Assembly (NCBI GenBank): GCA_016868295.1
Contig: VGHJ01000002.1
Coordinates: 1-64,000 of the forward strand
Reading direction: 5' to 3'
Origin: Betaproteobacteria bacterium
GTDB taxonomy: Bacteria > Pseudomonadota > Gammaproteobacteria > Burkholderiales > Rhodocyclaceae
DNA: 64,000 nucleotides
Shown here: positions 1-9,807 of the stretch, piece by piece
Numbering within the stretch: the stretch's first letter is position 1
How the letters are laid out: the number at the start of each line of letters is the position of its first letter
Program-made: the position numbers and the translations under genes
Notes under the pieces: model-generated
Told to the model about the DNA's origin: nothing
What the model saw: only the letters and a program-made list of their open reading frames with translations
The model's database searches: none

Positions 1-112
1 CTACGGGAGGAAAACCAAACCGACGAATTACGCTACACTTATCCACAGCCGCCTCTATGACAGGCGGCTATAGCCCCTGGGTAAAATTCAACGCGCATCC
101 CTGGGTATTTTT
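1..112. other. Non-coding remnant upstream of the truncated WbpM-like gene
   Basis: No gene is supported here. The first bases resemble the outer edge of the REP-like unit at 2618-2639 (ctacggga). A 7-bp stem (GCCGCCT / AGGCGGC) lies at 48-68, and the octamer CCTGGGTA occurs twice at about 76 and 101. The stretch sits where the membrane half of a WbpM-type protein would be expected, so it may be a rearrangement junction. Confidence 0.35.
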
Positions 113-145
113 AGACGCGCAGCGACAGGCCATGTCATTATTGCG

Positions 146-1348
146 ATGCCTTCCGCTTCGGCGGGGGTGCGCCGCCGTGCCGCGGAGGCTGCGACGGCAG
201 CCGGTTTGACGGCCCTGACGGTCCCTGCAATCGACGATTTGCTTTCCGGCAGGGTGGCGATATCGAATTTGCGCAAGGTCGAGCTGGAAGACCTGCTCGG
301 CCGCGACCCGATCCGGCTCGACGAGGAGGGCCTGCACCGACTGTTGACGGGACGGCGGGTGCTGGTGACGGGCGCCGGCGGCTCGATCGGTTCGGAACTG
401 TGCCGGCAGATCGCGCGCTATGCGCCGGCGCGGCTGGTGTTCTTCGAGCAGTCCGAGTTCGCCCTTTACCGCATCGAGCAGGAGTTTTCCGCCCAGTTTC
501 CGGATATCGGAATCGCCTGTGTCGTCGGCGATGTCAAGGACGAGGACTGCCTGGCGGCCGCTTTCTCCATGCACCGGCCCGAGGTGGTGTTCCACGCGGC
601 GGCCTACAAGCACGTGCCGCTGATGGAGAACGAGAACGCTTGGGCTGCGGTGCGCAACAACGTGCTCGGCACCTGGTGCGTGGCGCGCGCCGCGAGGACG
701 GCGTGCGTCGGCAAGTTCGTCATGGTGTCTACCGACAAGGCGGTGAACCCGACCAACGTGATGGGCGCCAGCAAGCGCTTGGCGGAGATGGTCTGCCAGA
801 TATTGCAGGCGGAAAGCCACGTCACGCACTTCGTCACGGTCCGCTTCGGCAACGTGCTCGGCAGCAGCGGCAGCGTGATCCCGCGCTTCCGCGAGCAGAT
901 CGCCCGCGGCGGGCCGGTGACGGTGACGCATCCCGACATCATCCGTTACTTCATGCTGATCCCCGAGGCGGCGCAGCTGGTGCTGCAGGCCGGCCTGATG
1001 GGGCAGGGGGGCGAGATCTTCGTGCTCGACATGGGCGAGCCGGTGAAGATCGTCGATCTGGCCCGCGACATGATCCGCCTCTCCGGCTACACCGAGGAAG
1101 AGATCAAGATCGTCTTTACCGGCCTGCGTCCGGGCGAGAAGCTCTACGAGGAGTTGCTCGCCGACGGCGAGCACACGTTGCCGACGCCGCATCCGAAGCT
1201 GCGCATTGCCAGGGCGCAGGCTTCGCTGTTGTCGGAGGCGCTGACCGACCTGCTGGCCTGGCTGCAGGGCGCACCGCAGGACGAGGCGGCGGTCAAGCGA
1301 CGCCTGTTGGAACTTGTGCCGGAATACCGTCCGCAGCAGTCGGGCTGA
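146..1348 (+). CDS. WbpM/CapD-type NDP-sugar 4,6-dehydratase, 5'-truncated
   Basis: This is the cytoplasmic catalytic half of a polysaccharide-biosynthesis dehydratase/epimerase of the FlaA1/WbpM/CapD family, acting on UDP-N-acetyl sugars for capsule or O-antigen. The Rossmann motif VTGAGGSIGSELCRQI is at about residues 73-89. The TDKAVNPTNVMGASKR segment (about 195-210) carries the catalytic Lys region. Long members have about 600-660 residues, with four N-terminal membrane helices and a preceding nucleotide-binding-like domain. Here 400 residues remain. Family-like sequence (..HVIIAMPSAS..) already begins before this ATG, at about 113, and an in-frame TAG at 71-73 closes the frame, so the ATG is an internal Met and the gene has lost its front. 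Isolated catalytic domains of this family can be active, so function is possible but unproven. Confidence 0.8.
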   Translation: MPSASAGVRRRAAEAATAAGLTALTVPAIDDLLSGRVAISNLRKVELEDLLGRDPIRLDEEGLHRLLTGRRVLVTGAGGSIGSELCRQIARYAPARLVFFEQSEFALYRIEQEFSAQFPDIGIACVVGDVKDEDCLAAAFSMHRPEVVFHAAAYKHVPLMENENAWAAVRNNVLGTWCVARAARTACVGKFVMVSTDKAVNPTNVMGASKRLAEMVCQILQAESHVTHFVTVRFGNVLGSSGSVIPRFREQIARGGPVTVTHPDIIRYFMLIPEAAQLVLQAGLMGQGGEIFVLDMGEPVKIVDLARDMIRLSGYTEEEIKIVFTGLRPGEKLYEELLADGEHTLPTPHPKLRIARAQASLLSEALTDLLAWLQGAPQDEAAVKRRLLELVPEYRPQQSG

Positions 1349-1412
1349 AATCTGACCACTATTCCAATTTTCTGTAAGTCGGGGTACAGTCCAAGACAGG
1401 AATATTATTCTT

Positions 1413-1441
1413 GTATATTATCCACGCAATGGATAATATAC
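1413..1441. promoter_or_regulatory. Perfect 11-bp palindrome at the ATPase start (putative operator)
   Basis: Arms GTATATTATCC (1413-1423) and GGATAATATAC (1431-1441) are exact inverted repeats with a 7-nt spacer, one base before the ATG at 1443. The core TATCC-N7-GGATA resembles the E. coli HipB operator TATCC-N8-GGATA. The position suggests autoregulation or an mRNA hairpin at the start codon. AT content is far above the surroundings. Confidence 0.6.
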
Positions 1442-1442
1442 A

Positions 1443-2627
1443 ATGATGATACCAAGGAAAGCGCTGGCTGCGGTCGAGGCGGCCTTGCAACGCCAGGCAG
1501 CCGTTGCTCTGCTCGGTCCTCGTCAGGTGGGCAAGACCACATTGGCACTCTCCATTGCAGAAAGAACGCCATCCGTCTATCTCGACCTCGAAGACCGTGC
1601 TGATCGAGCGAAGCTGTCCGATCCGGCGTTGTTTCTCGAGCGCCATGAGGATCGGCTGGTTATCCTGGACGAGGTCCATCGGCTGCCGGAGTTGTTCCAG
1701 ACATTGCGGGGGCTGATCGACAAGGGGCGACGCAAGGGACGCCGTACCGGCCGTTTTCTGATCCTCGGTTCCGCTTCGATCGATCTGCTTCGGCAGTCGG
1801 GCGAGAGTCTTGCCGGTCGCATAGCATACGTGGAGTTGGGGCCATTGGACGTCCTCGAGATTGGCCAGAAGCCGGCGGCGCGCCTAACTCTTTGGCTTCG
1901 TGGCGGCTTCCCAGACAGTTATCTGGCAGCGGACGATGGTCAGAGTTTCGCCCTGCGCCGTGATTTCATCCGCACCTATCTCGAGCGCGACGTGCCGATG
2001 TTCGGGCCGCGCATACCGGCCGAGACACTGGAGCGGCTCTGGACAATGCTGGCGCATGGACAGGGGACGCTGCTAAATGCATCTCGTCTCGCCGCCGGGC
2101 TGGCGATAAGCGCCCAGAGCGTGACGCGTTACATCGATTTACTGGTTGACTTGTTGCTGGTGAGGCGGCTGAGTCCGTTTCATGCCAATCCGGGCAAGCG
2201 TCTTGTGAAGTCGCCGAAGGTGTACGTGCGTGATAGCGGCTTGGTGCATGCGTTGCTCGGCATTGCCGACCACGACACGCTGGCAGGCCATCCCGTGGTG
2301 GGGGCAAGCTGGGAAGGTTTTGTCATCGAGAATCTGCTGGCGGCGGCGCCGGCGGGCACCCACGCCAGCTTTTATCGTACCGCAGCCGGTGCGGAGATCG
2401 ACTTGCTGCTGGAGTTGCCGGGCGGCAAGCGATGGGCTGTGGAAATCAAGCACGGTTTGTCGCCACGCCTAGGGAAGGGGTTCCATTTCGCGCGCCAGGA
2501 CCTGAAGCCCGGGAAGTCGTTCGTAGTGTACTCGGGCGATGATCGCTATCCCTTGGGCGAGGACACCGAGGCCATCGGTTTGCGGGAACTGGCGTCGATA
2601 CTGGCGAGAGGCGTTTTGTCGGGCTGA
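1443..2627 (+). CDS. AAA ATPase with DUF4143 C-terminal domain
   Basis: A protein of the AAA_14/DUF4143 family, cytosolic and of unknown cellular role. Walker A GPRQVGKT is at residues 25-32 and Walker B LVILDEVH at about 72-79. The middle holds a winged-helix-like DUF4143 region. The C-terminal segment with AEIDLLLE followed by WAVEIKHG looks like the D and E-x-K core of a PD-(D/E)XK nuclease fold (inference). Length 394 aa is normal. Two adjacent ATGs (1443, 1446) are possible starts. The stop codon lies inside the first unit of a REP-like repeat. A perfect palindrome abuts the start. It is flanked by a truncated sugar gene and a VapBC pair, an accessory setting; such ATPases are commonly found in variable regions. 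Confidence 0.85.
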   Translation: MMIPRKALAAVEAALQRQAAVALLGPRQVGKTTLALSIAERTPSVYLDLEDRADRAKLSDPALFLERHEDRLVILDEVHRLPELFQTLRGLIDKGRRKGRRTGRFLILGSASIDLLRQSGESLAGRIAYVELGPLDVLEIGQKPAARLTLWLRGGFPDSYLAADDGQSFALRRDFIRTYLERDVPMFGPRIPAETLERLWTMLAHGQGTLLNASRLAAGLAISAQSVTRYIDLLVDLLLVRRLSPFHANPGKRLVKSPKVYVRDSGLVHALLGIADHDTLAGHPVVGASWEGFVIENLLAAAPAGTHASFYRTAAGAEIDLLLELPGGKRWAVEIKHGLSPRLGKGFHFARQDLKPGKSFVVYSGDDRYPLGEDTEAIGLRELASILARGVLSG

Positions 2628-2675
2628 AGCCCGACCTACGGGAATGGGATATGTAGGTCGGCCTTCAGGCCGAAA
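2618..2675. repeat. REP-like pair of inverted units (BIME-like)
   Basis: Two head-to-head units: 2618-2639, which is the reverse complement of GTAGGTCGGGCTTCAGCCCG, and 2653-2675, GTAGGTCGGCCTTCAGGCCG. Each is a small palindrome and together they form a larger inverted repeat around a 13-nt centre. The stop of the DUF4143 ATPase falls in the first unit. This type of intergenic palindrome is widespread in betaproteobacteria; the window start looks like the edge of another copy. Confidence 0.7.
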
Positions 2676-2722
2676 CCCCTGTGATATGATGATGCTTTGA
2701 TGTTCATGTTCAAGGCATCAAT

Positions 2723-2986
2723 ATGCGCACAACCATCACGATCGATGACCGGCTCGCGAGCGAACTGAAACGACTGTCCGCGGAGACCGGCAAGCCGTTC
2801 AAGAGTGTGCTCAACGAGACCCTTCGTGCCGGCCTGCATGGGCGGAATAAACCTTCAACCTCCTATCGCTTGCGCCCGGCTTCGTTGGGTTCGCCCTCTG
2901 CGGCAGCGGACCTGGACAAGGCGCTGCAATTGGCGGACGAGCTGGAGGACATTGCCTTGCGGGACAAGCTGGAGCAGCGCAAGTGA
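2723..2986 (+). CDS. VapB-like ribbon-helix-helix antitoxin
   Basis: Antitoxin partner of the PIN toxin that follows. The N-terminus MRTTITIDDRLASELKRLSA fits a ribbon-helix-helix DNA-binding strand and helix, expected to bind the pair's own promoter. The C-terminal 40 residues are charged and probably wrap the toxin. At 87 aa the size is usual. Its TGA overlaps the GTG start of the toxin (GTGA), so the two are translationally coupled. The upstream 45 bp contains short symmetrical elements, including TGATG..CATCA, that could be the operator. Confidence 0.85.
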   Translation: MRTTITIDDRLASELKRLSAETGKPFKSVLNETLRAGLHGRNKPSTSYRLRPASLGSPSAAADLDKALQLADELEDIALRDKLEQRK

Positions 2987-3414
2987 TTCTTCTCGATGCC
3001 AACCTGCTCATCTATGCCGTGAATCGGGATCTGCCGCAGCACAAGGCAGCCAGGACATGGATCGAGAAGACCTTCTCCGATCAGGAGAGCGTCGGTTTGC
3101 CGTGGGTAACGGTGCTGGCATTTTTGCGGCTATGCACCAATCCTCGCGTGTTCAAGGCGCCATTGAAGGTCGAGGATGCGATTGCCTATGTCGAGGAATG
3201 GGTGGCGTTGCCTACAGTGGAACTGGTGACGCCGGGACTGCGGCATTGGGAGATATTCAGGAATCTGCTGGCGCAATGCGGTACGGCAGGCAATCTCGTC
3301 ACCGACGCCCACATCGCCGCGCTTGCGATCGAGAGGGGGTGTGCCGTCTATTCGGCAGACAACGATTTCCGCCGCTTTCCCGGCATCCGGCATGTCAATC
3401 CGCTCGCCCATTAA
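2983..3414 (+). CDS. VapC-type PIN-domain ribonuclease toxin
   Basis: A 143-aa PIN-domain toxin, expected to cleave RNA with Mg2+ and to be neutralised by the upstream antitoxin. The GTG start overlaps the antitoxin stop. Acidic residues visible are D5 (LLDANLLIY), D108 (VTDAHIAALA) and D126/D128 (SADNDF). At the position where most VapC proteins carry the second catalytic Glu, this one has Ala46 (LPWVTVLAFLRL). I recall a VapC subgroup with LPW..FLR..NPR at this point, so this need not mean inactivation. The 3' end overlaps a possible ATG of galE. Confidence 0.85.
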   Translation: MILLDANLLIYAVNRDLPQHKAARTWIEKTFSDQESVGLPWVTVLAFLRLCTNPRVFKAPLKVEDAIAYVEEWVALPTVELVTPGLRHWEIFRNLLAQCGTAGNLVTDAHIAALAIERGCAVYSADNDFRRFPGIRHVNPLAH

Positions 3415-3424
3415 AAGAGGCGCT

Positions 3425-4432
3425 TTGCTCGTAACGGGTGGCGCTGGCTACATCGGCTCCCATGCCTGCGTCGAACTGCTGCGGACCGGCCACGAGGTGG
3501 TGGTGGTCGACAACCTTTGCAACAGCCGGCGCGAAGTGTTCGAGCGCATCGCGCGCATCGCCGGCCGGGCGGTCGCGTTCCATGAATGCGACGTGCGCGA
3601 CCAGGAAGCGCTGCGCGACGTCTTCCGCGCGCATGCCGTCGACGCCGTCCTTCACTTCGCCGGACTGAAGGCGGTGGAGGAGTCGGTGGCGCGGCCGCTC
3701 GATTACTACGACAACAATGTCGGCGGCACGCTGGCCTTGTGCGCGGCGATGACGGAAGCCGGCGTCCGGCGACTGGTCTTCAGCTCGTCGGCCACTGTAT
3801 ACGGCGATCCCGACGCCGTGCCGGTGCGCGAGGACCACCCCCTGCGGCCGTCCAATCCCTACGGGCGCGGCAAGGCCATGGTCGAGTCGATCCTGCGCGA
3901 CCTCGCCGCCGCCGATCCGTCATGGAAGGTCGCCCTGCTGCGCTACTTCAATCCGGTTGGCGCGCACGAGAGCGGGCTGATCGGCGAGGATCCGGGCGGC
4001 GTCCCGAACAACCTGGTGCCCTACATCGCCCAGGTGGCGGTAGGCCGGCGCGAGGCGCTCAACGTCTACGGCAATGATTACCCGACGCCGGACGGCACCG
4101 GCGTGCGCGACTACATCCATGTCGTCGATCTCGCCCGCGGCCACCTGGCGGCGCTGGAGAAGCTGGATGCGGCGGACGGCGTCCTGACGGTCAACCTCGG
4201 CACGGGGCGCGGCTACAGCGTGCTGGAGGTGGTCGAGGCCTTCAGCCGGGTCTCGGGCCGCGAGATTCCCCACCGCATCGTCGCGCGCCGGCCAGGCGAT
4301 GTCGCCGCCTGCTATGCCGACACGTCCCTGGCGGCGCGCCTGCTGGACTGGCGCGCCGAGCGCGACCTCGTGCAGATGTGTTGCGACGCCTGGCGCTGGC
4401 AGAGCATGAATCCGGACGGCTACACTGCGTGA
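3425..4432 (+). CDS. galE: UDP-glucose 4-epimerase
   Basis: Interconverts UDP-glucose and UDP-galactose for cell-surface sugars, using bound NAD. The Rossmann motif VTGGAGYIGSH is at the N-terminus, Ser-Ser-Ser-Ala-Thr-Val-Tyr at the active site, and YGRGK is the catalytic Tyr-x-x-x-Lys. I prefer the TTG at 3425, because AAAAGAGG sits 4 nt upstream and the family starts directly before LVTGG. An in-frame ATG at 3392 would add 11 residues and overlap vapC. About 335 aa is normal. Its TGA overlaps the GTG of apaH. Confidence 0.9.
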   Translation: MLVTGGAGYIGSHACVELLRTGHEVVVVDNLCNSRREVFERIARIAGRAVAFHECDVRDQEALRDVFRAHAVDAVLHFAGLKAVEESVARPLDYYDNNVGGTLALCAAMTEAGVRRLVFSSSATVYGDPDAVPVREDHPLRPSNPYGRGKAMVESILRDLAAADPSWKVALLRYFNPVGAHESGLIGEDPGGVPNNLVPYIAQVAVGRREALNVYGNDYPTPDGTGVRDYIHVVDLARGHLAALEKLDAADGVLTVNLGTGRGYSVLEVVEAFSRVSGREIPHRIVARRPGDVAACYADTSLAARLLDWRAERDLVQMCCDAWRWQSMNPDGYTA

Positions 4433-5244
4433 GCACCTACGCCATCGGCGACATCCAGGGCTGTTTCGATTCCTTCCACCGCCTGCTCGACCTGGTTCGC
4501 TTCGACCCGCAGCGCGACCGGCTCTGGCTGGTCGGCGATCTCGTCAACCGCGGAGCGCATTCGCTCGAGACGCTGCGCTTCGTCAAGGGGCTGGGCGACG
4601 CGGCGGTCACCGTGCTGGGCAACCACGATCTGCACCTGGTGATGCTGGCCGAGGGGCATTCGAAGAAGCGCGCGGACGACACGCTGGACGCCGTCCTCGC
4701 CGCGCCCGACCGCGATGAGCTGCTGGCCTGGCTGCGCCATCGCCCGATGATGCATGTCGAGGACGGTTACGCGCTGGTGCACGCCGGCCTGCTGCCGCAG
4801 TGGTCGGTGGCCCAGGCGCGCGCGCTGGCGGGGGAGGTCGAGGTGGCGCTTCGCGCGGAGGATTACGGCGAGTTCCTCGCCCACATGTGGGGCAGCGAGC
4901 CGCCCTCCTGGAGAGACGAGTTGACCGGATGGGCGCGCTTGCGCGTCATCGTGAACGCCATGACGCGGATGCGCTTCTGCTCGACCGATGGGGTCATGGA
5001 ATTCAAGGCCAAGGGCGAGGTAAGCGATGCGCCGGAGGGTTTTCTGCCCTGGTTTGCCGTGCCCGGACGCCGCAGCGCCGATCATGTATTGGTGACCGGC
5101 CATTGGTCCGCGCTCGGGCTGAAGATCGAACCGAATCTCCTGGCGCTGGACTCGGGCTGCCTGTGGGGACGCCACCTGACGGCCCTGCGCCTGCCGGGGC
5201 GCAAGGTGTTTCAGGTCGACTGCTCGGGCGAGGACGTGACGTGA
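4429..5244 (+). CDS. apaH: Symmetrical bis(5'-nucleosyl)-tetraphosphatase
   Basis: Hydrolyses diadenosine tetraphosphate (Ap4A) to two ADP, limiting alarmone-like dinucleotides. It is a calcineurin-like metallophosphatase with the metal-binding motifs GDIQGCFDSF (near residue 7), GDLVNRG and LGNHDLH in order. The GTG start at 4429 overlaps the galE stop (GTGA) and gives 271 aa, the usual length, starting right at the first motif; upstream in-frame ATGs would add unrelated residues. Confidence 0.93.
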   Translation: MSTYAIGDIQGCFDSFHRLLDLVRFDPQRDRLWLVGDLVNRGAHSLETLRFVKGLGDAAVTVLGNHDLHLVMLAEGHSKKRADDTLDAVLAAPDRDELLAWLRHRPMMHVEDGYALVHAGLLPQWSVAQARALAGEVEVALRAEDYGEFLAHMWGSEPPSWRDELTGWARLRVIVNAMTRMRFCSTDGVMEFKAKGEVSDAPEGFLPWFAVPGRRSADHVLVTGHWSALGLKIEPNLLALDSGCLWGRHLTALRLPGRKVFQVDCSGEDVT

Positions 5245-5263
5245 AGCCCGGCGGGCAGATGGC

Positions 5264-6199
5264 TTACCAGGGCTTGTCGCCGAAGGCGTACTCGTAGCGC
5301 TCGGCGATGTGATCGCGTTCCAGCTTGTGGTTCTGCCCGCCGCGGTGGGCGATCTTGATCGAACCCATGAGCGAAGCGAGGCGCCCCGTCTTTTCCCAGG
5401 GCAGGCCGCCGGCGATGCCGTAGAGCAGGCCGGCGCGGAAGGCGTCGCCGCAGCCGGTCGGATCGACCAGGTCGTCGGGTCTGACGCTGGGGATATCGAT
5501 TTGCCTGCCGTCGACATGGATCTGCGCCCCGTCGCCGCCCAGCGTGACGACGAGGGCGTTCACCATCTTCGCCAGCGCTTCTATCGGGTGCCCGGTCTTC
5601 TCCGAGAGCAGCTTCGCCTCGTAGTCGTTGACGCAGCAGTAGTCGGCGAGCGTGAGGAAGTTCAGCAACTCCTCGCCGTTGAAGAGCGGCAGGCCCTGGC
5701 CGGGGTCGAAGACGAAGGGCACGCCGGCGTCGTGGAACTCCTGGGCGTGCTGCATCATGCCCTCGCGGCCGTCCGGCGCGACGATGCCGATCGTCAGCCC
5801 CGGCGCATCGGCGACATGGTTGAAATGCGAGTGGTTCATCGCCCCCGGGTGGAAGGCGGTGATCTGGTTGTCGTCGAGGTCGGTGGTGATGAAGGCCTGC
5901 GCCGTGTAGGTCTGCGGCACCTCGCGCACGTGGCTGCGGTCGAGGCCGAGTCGCTCCAGGCGGTGCAGGTAGGGCGCGCTGTCCTCGCCCACGGTGGCCA
6001 TGATGAGCGGCTCGCCGCCGAGCAGCTTCAGGCTGTAGGCGATGTTCCCCGCGCAGCCGCCGAACTCGCGCCGCATGTCCGGCACGTGGAAGGCGACGTT
6101 GAGGATATGGAGCTGGTCGGGCAGGATGTGGTTCTTGAAGCGGTCGTGGAACACCATGATGGTGTCGTAGGCCATCGAGCCGCAGATCAGCGTCCTCAT
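5264..6199 (-). CDS. PfkB-family carbohydrate/nucleoside kinase
   Basis: A ribokinase-fold sugar or nucleoside kinase of 311 aa. The C-terminal signature DPTGCGDAFRAG contains the catalytic Asp and the anion hole. The N-terminal GGCAGNIAYSLKLLGG matches the substrate-side signature. The N-terminus resembles the adenosine kinase-like branch common in betaproteobacteria, but the substrate cannot be set from sequence alone. It lies 25 bp downstream of tpx on the same strand, so co-transcription is likely. Confidence 0.85.
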   Translation of the reverse strand: MRTLICGSMAYDTIMVFHDRFKNHILPDQLHILNVAFHVPDMRREFGGCAGNIAYSLKLLGGEPLIMATVGEDSAPYLHRLERLGLDRSHVREVPQTYTAQAFITTDLDDNQITAFHPGAMNHSHFNHVADAPGLTIGIVAPDGREGMMQHAQEFHDAGVPFVFDPGQGLPLFNGEELLNFLTLADYCCVNDYEAKLLSEKTGHPIEALAKMVNALVVTLGGDGAQIHVDGRQIDIPSVRPDDLVDPTGCGDAFRAGLLYGIAGGLPWEKTGRLASLMGSIKIAHRGGQNHKLERDHIAERYEYAFGDKPW

Positions 6200-6224
6200 T
6201 GCGCAGGGGTCCTTTCGGTCTGGA

Positions 6225-6725
6225 TTACTTGAGGGCGGCCAGCGCGGCGTCGTAGTTCGGCTCCTGCTTGATCTCCGGCACGAGCTCGCTGTAGGCCACC
6301 TTGTCGTTCTCGTCGATCACCACCACGGCACGCGCCGTGATGCCGGCGAGCGGGCCGTCCTCGATGCCGACGCCGTAGCTCTTCATGAAGTCGCGGCCGC
6401 GCATGGTCGACAGCGAGACGACGTTCTTCAGGCCCTCGGTCTCGCAGAAGCGCTTCATGGCGAAGGGCAGGTCGGCCGAGACGACCAGCACGACGGTGTT
6501 GGGCAGGCTGCCGGCCTGCTCGTTGAACTTGCGCGTCGAGGTGGCGCAGACGGGGGTGTCCAGGCTCGGCACGATGTTGAGCACCTTGCGCTTGCCGGCG
6601 AAATCCTTCAGCGACAGGTCGCGCAGGTCGGCGGCGACGAGCGAGAAGGCGGGCGCGGCGCTGCCGGCCTTGGGAAAGTCGCCGCTCAGGTGAATCGGGT
6701 TGCCAGCGAGGGTTACGGTTGCCAT
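6225..6725 (-). CDS. tpx: Thiol peroxidase (atypical 2-Cys peroxiredoxin)
   Basis: Reduces hydrogen and lipid peroxides with electrons from thioredoxin. The peroxidatic Cys60 is in [15 protein letters not shown] and the resolving Cys94 in [10 protein letters not shown], the Tpx arrangement within one chain. Length 166 aa is standard. The start is preceded by a GGAG-type site (ccaaggagacATG when read on the minus strand). It sits between the DUF3426 gene and a PfkB kinase. Confidence 0.95.
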   Translation of the reverse strand: MATVTLAGNPIHLSGDFPKAGSAAPAFSLVAADLRDLSLKDFAGKRKVLNIVPSLDTPVCATSTRKFNEQAGSLPNTVVLVVSADLPFAMKRFCETEGLKNVVSLSTMRGRDFMKSYGVGIEDGPLAGITARAVVVIDENDKVAYSELVPEIKQEPNYDAALAALK

Positions 6726-6755
6726 GTCATGTCTCCTTGGTTGGGTGGGTGCTGC

Positions 6756-7550
6756 TCAGGGGTAAAACAGATAGAGCCGGTAGCCGCTGGCGCCGGGCAG
6801 GGCCTCGATCCAGAGGTTGACCGCCAGGTCGCCGTTGGCCGCGAAGCCGGCGCGTTCGTCCGTGCCCGGCACGAGATAGTCGGCCGGCGCCAGCACCTTG
6901 CGCAGGATGGGCTGGTCCTGCGTGTCGGTGAGCGTCAGTTCCAGATGCGGGTAGGCCTGCGCGAAGGGCGCGCGGTTCTTCAGCGCGGCGGCCAGCACCA
7001 GCATGCTTTTCCGCTGCGGGTCCGGGTGCAGGTCGGAGGCCTCGATGCTGACCAGTTCCGCCTTGTGCGGCAGCGGGATGTCGCAATCGAGCAGGTCGCA
7101 CAGCGACTCCAGCAGCGGCCGCAAGTCGGGCTGGCTGACCGCCAGCTCGGCCCGGGAATGGTAGCCGAACTGGACGACGGCGAGGCAGAGCGCGAGCGTT
7201 GCGGCCAGTCCCCAGGCCACGGCCTTGACTCGGGAAGGCCGTGGCGGCTCTTCGGCGACGTCCTCGAGCAGGATGTCGATCGAGGAGGTGTCGACCGCTT
7301 CGATGGAAGTGTCCTGGAGGCTTTCCTCTGCGGCCGCCTCGGAAGGCATGGGCGCGGCCGCCGTGGTTTCGTCTGCGGGAGGCGCAGCGGCTTCGGTTTC
7401 CGGCAGGGCCGGCGGCAGGTCGTTGAGCGATTCCAGCGCGTTGAACACGGCCTGGCAGTGGCCGCAGCGCACCTTGCCGGCGCGCGCCTTGAGCTGCTCC
7501 GGCGTGACGCGGAAAGCGGTGCTGCACGCAGGGCAGTTCGTCGTCAGCAC
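6756..7550 (-). CDS. MJ0042 zinc-ribbon / DUF3426 membrane protein
   Basis: A 264-aa protein. An N-terminal zinc ribbon (CPACSTAF...CGHCQAVF, about residues 6-33) is followed by an acidic Ala/Pro/Glu-rich linker, one transmembrane helix (about 110-130) and a C-terminal DUF3426 domain predicted outside the cytoplasm. Role unknown. The start is GTG at 7550, right before the zinc ribbon, overlapping the prmA stop by 7 nt. The prmA-DUF3426 neighbourhood is typical of betaproteobacteria. The topology would place the zinc site inside and the DUF3426 domain in the periplasm. Confidence 0.85.
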   Translation of the reverse strand: MLTTNCPACSTAFRVTPEQLKARAGKVRCGHCQAVFNALESLNDLPPALPETEAAAPPADETTAAAPMPSEAAAEESLQDTSIEAVDTSSIDILLEDVAEEPPRPSRVKAVAWGLAATLALCLAVVQFGYHSRAELAVSQPDLRPLLESLCDLLDCDIPLPHKAELVSIEASDLHPDPQRKSMLVLAAALKNRAPFAQAYPHLELTLTDTQDQPILRKVLAPADYLVPGTDERAGFAANGDLAVNLWIEALPGASGYRLYLFYP

Positions 7551-8433
7551 GAGCGCGTTCCCTCCAGCAGCACCCAGCCTTCCCGCTCGGCGCGGACATC
7601 CAGTGCGATGAATGGCCGATAGGCAGCGCCGACTTGTTCCGCCTGGGGCGCCAGGATGCCGGACAGCGCAATGCGCCCGCCGGCCCGCGTGCGCGCGGCG
7701 AGCAGGGGCGCCAGCACGCAGAGCGGATTGGTGAGGATGTTGGCGACCACGATATCGAATGAAGCGTCGAGAGGCTGGTTCGAATGCAGCAGCTGTATTG
7801 TCACGCCATTGCGTCTGGCGTTGTCCGCGGCGGCGACCAGGGCGTTCCCGTCGATGTCCACGCCCGCGACATGGCCGGCGCCGAGCTTTGCCGCAGCGAT
7901 GGCTAATATACCCGAACCGCAACCGTAATCGAGCACGCTGGCCCCGGCCTGCACGTGGCCGCACAACCAGTCGAGGCAGAGGTGCGTGGTCGGATGGCTG
8001 CCGGTGCCGAAGGCCAGGCCGGGATCCAGCTCCAGGTTGATCGCGGCCGGATCCGGCGCGGCGTGCCAGGACGGCACGATCCACAGGCGGTCATTGATGC
8101 GGATGGGCTCGAACTGGGACTGGGTGAGTCGCACCCAGTCCTGCTCGGCTACTGTTGTCACCTCGAAGGGGGGCGTTTCGGACAATCCCGCCGCCGAAGC
8201 GGCAGATGCAGCGATGGCCGGCAGGTCCGCCTCGGGGGCGAACAGCGCGACGACCCGGCTATGCGCCCACAGCGGAGCGGGCGCACTGCCCGGCTCGCCG
8301 AACTGCGGCGTTTCGCGCTCGGTGCCGGCATCGGCGTCCTCGACGCCGACCGAGAGGGCGCCCCGCGCCAGCAGGGCGTCGGCGAGGGCTTCTGCATGCG
8401 CGGCGTCCGTCGCCAGCGCAAGCGACCGCCACA

Positions 8434-8434
<1 letters not shown>
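7544..8434 (-). CDS. prmA: Ribosomal protein L11 methyltransferase
   Basis: SAM-dependent methyltransferase that trimethylates lysines and the N-terminus of L11. The N-terminal substrate domain (about 1-100) precedes a Rossmann methyltransferase domain. Motif I VLDYGCGSGILAIAAAKLGA is near 163-182, and the N-P-L motif of VVANILTNPL is near 228-237. At 296 aa it is full length. Its ATG overlaps the accC stop by one base (TAATG), so it is coupled to the accBC operon. Confidence 0.93.
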
Positions 8435-9798
<1,364 letters not shown>

Positions 9799-9807
9799 AG
9801 ACGGGGA

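Noticed and set aside
39-47. DnaA box TTATCCACA near the window start as sign of a replication origin
   Set aside because: Single box; no cluster, no AT-rich unwinding region, no dnaA/dnaN neighbours. A related box at 55498 is likewise isolated.
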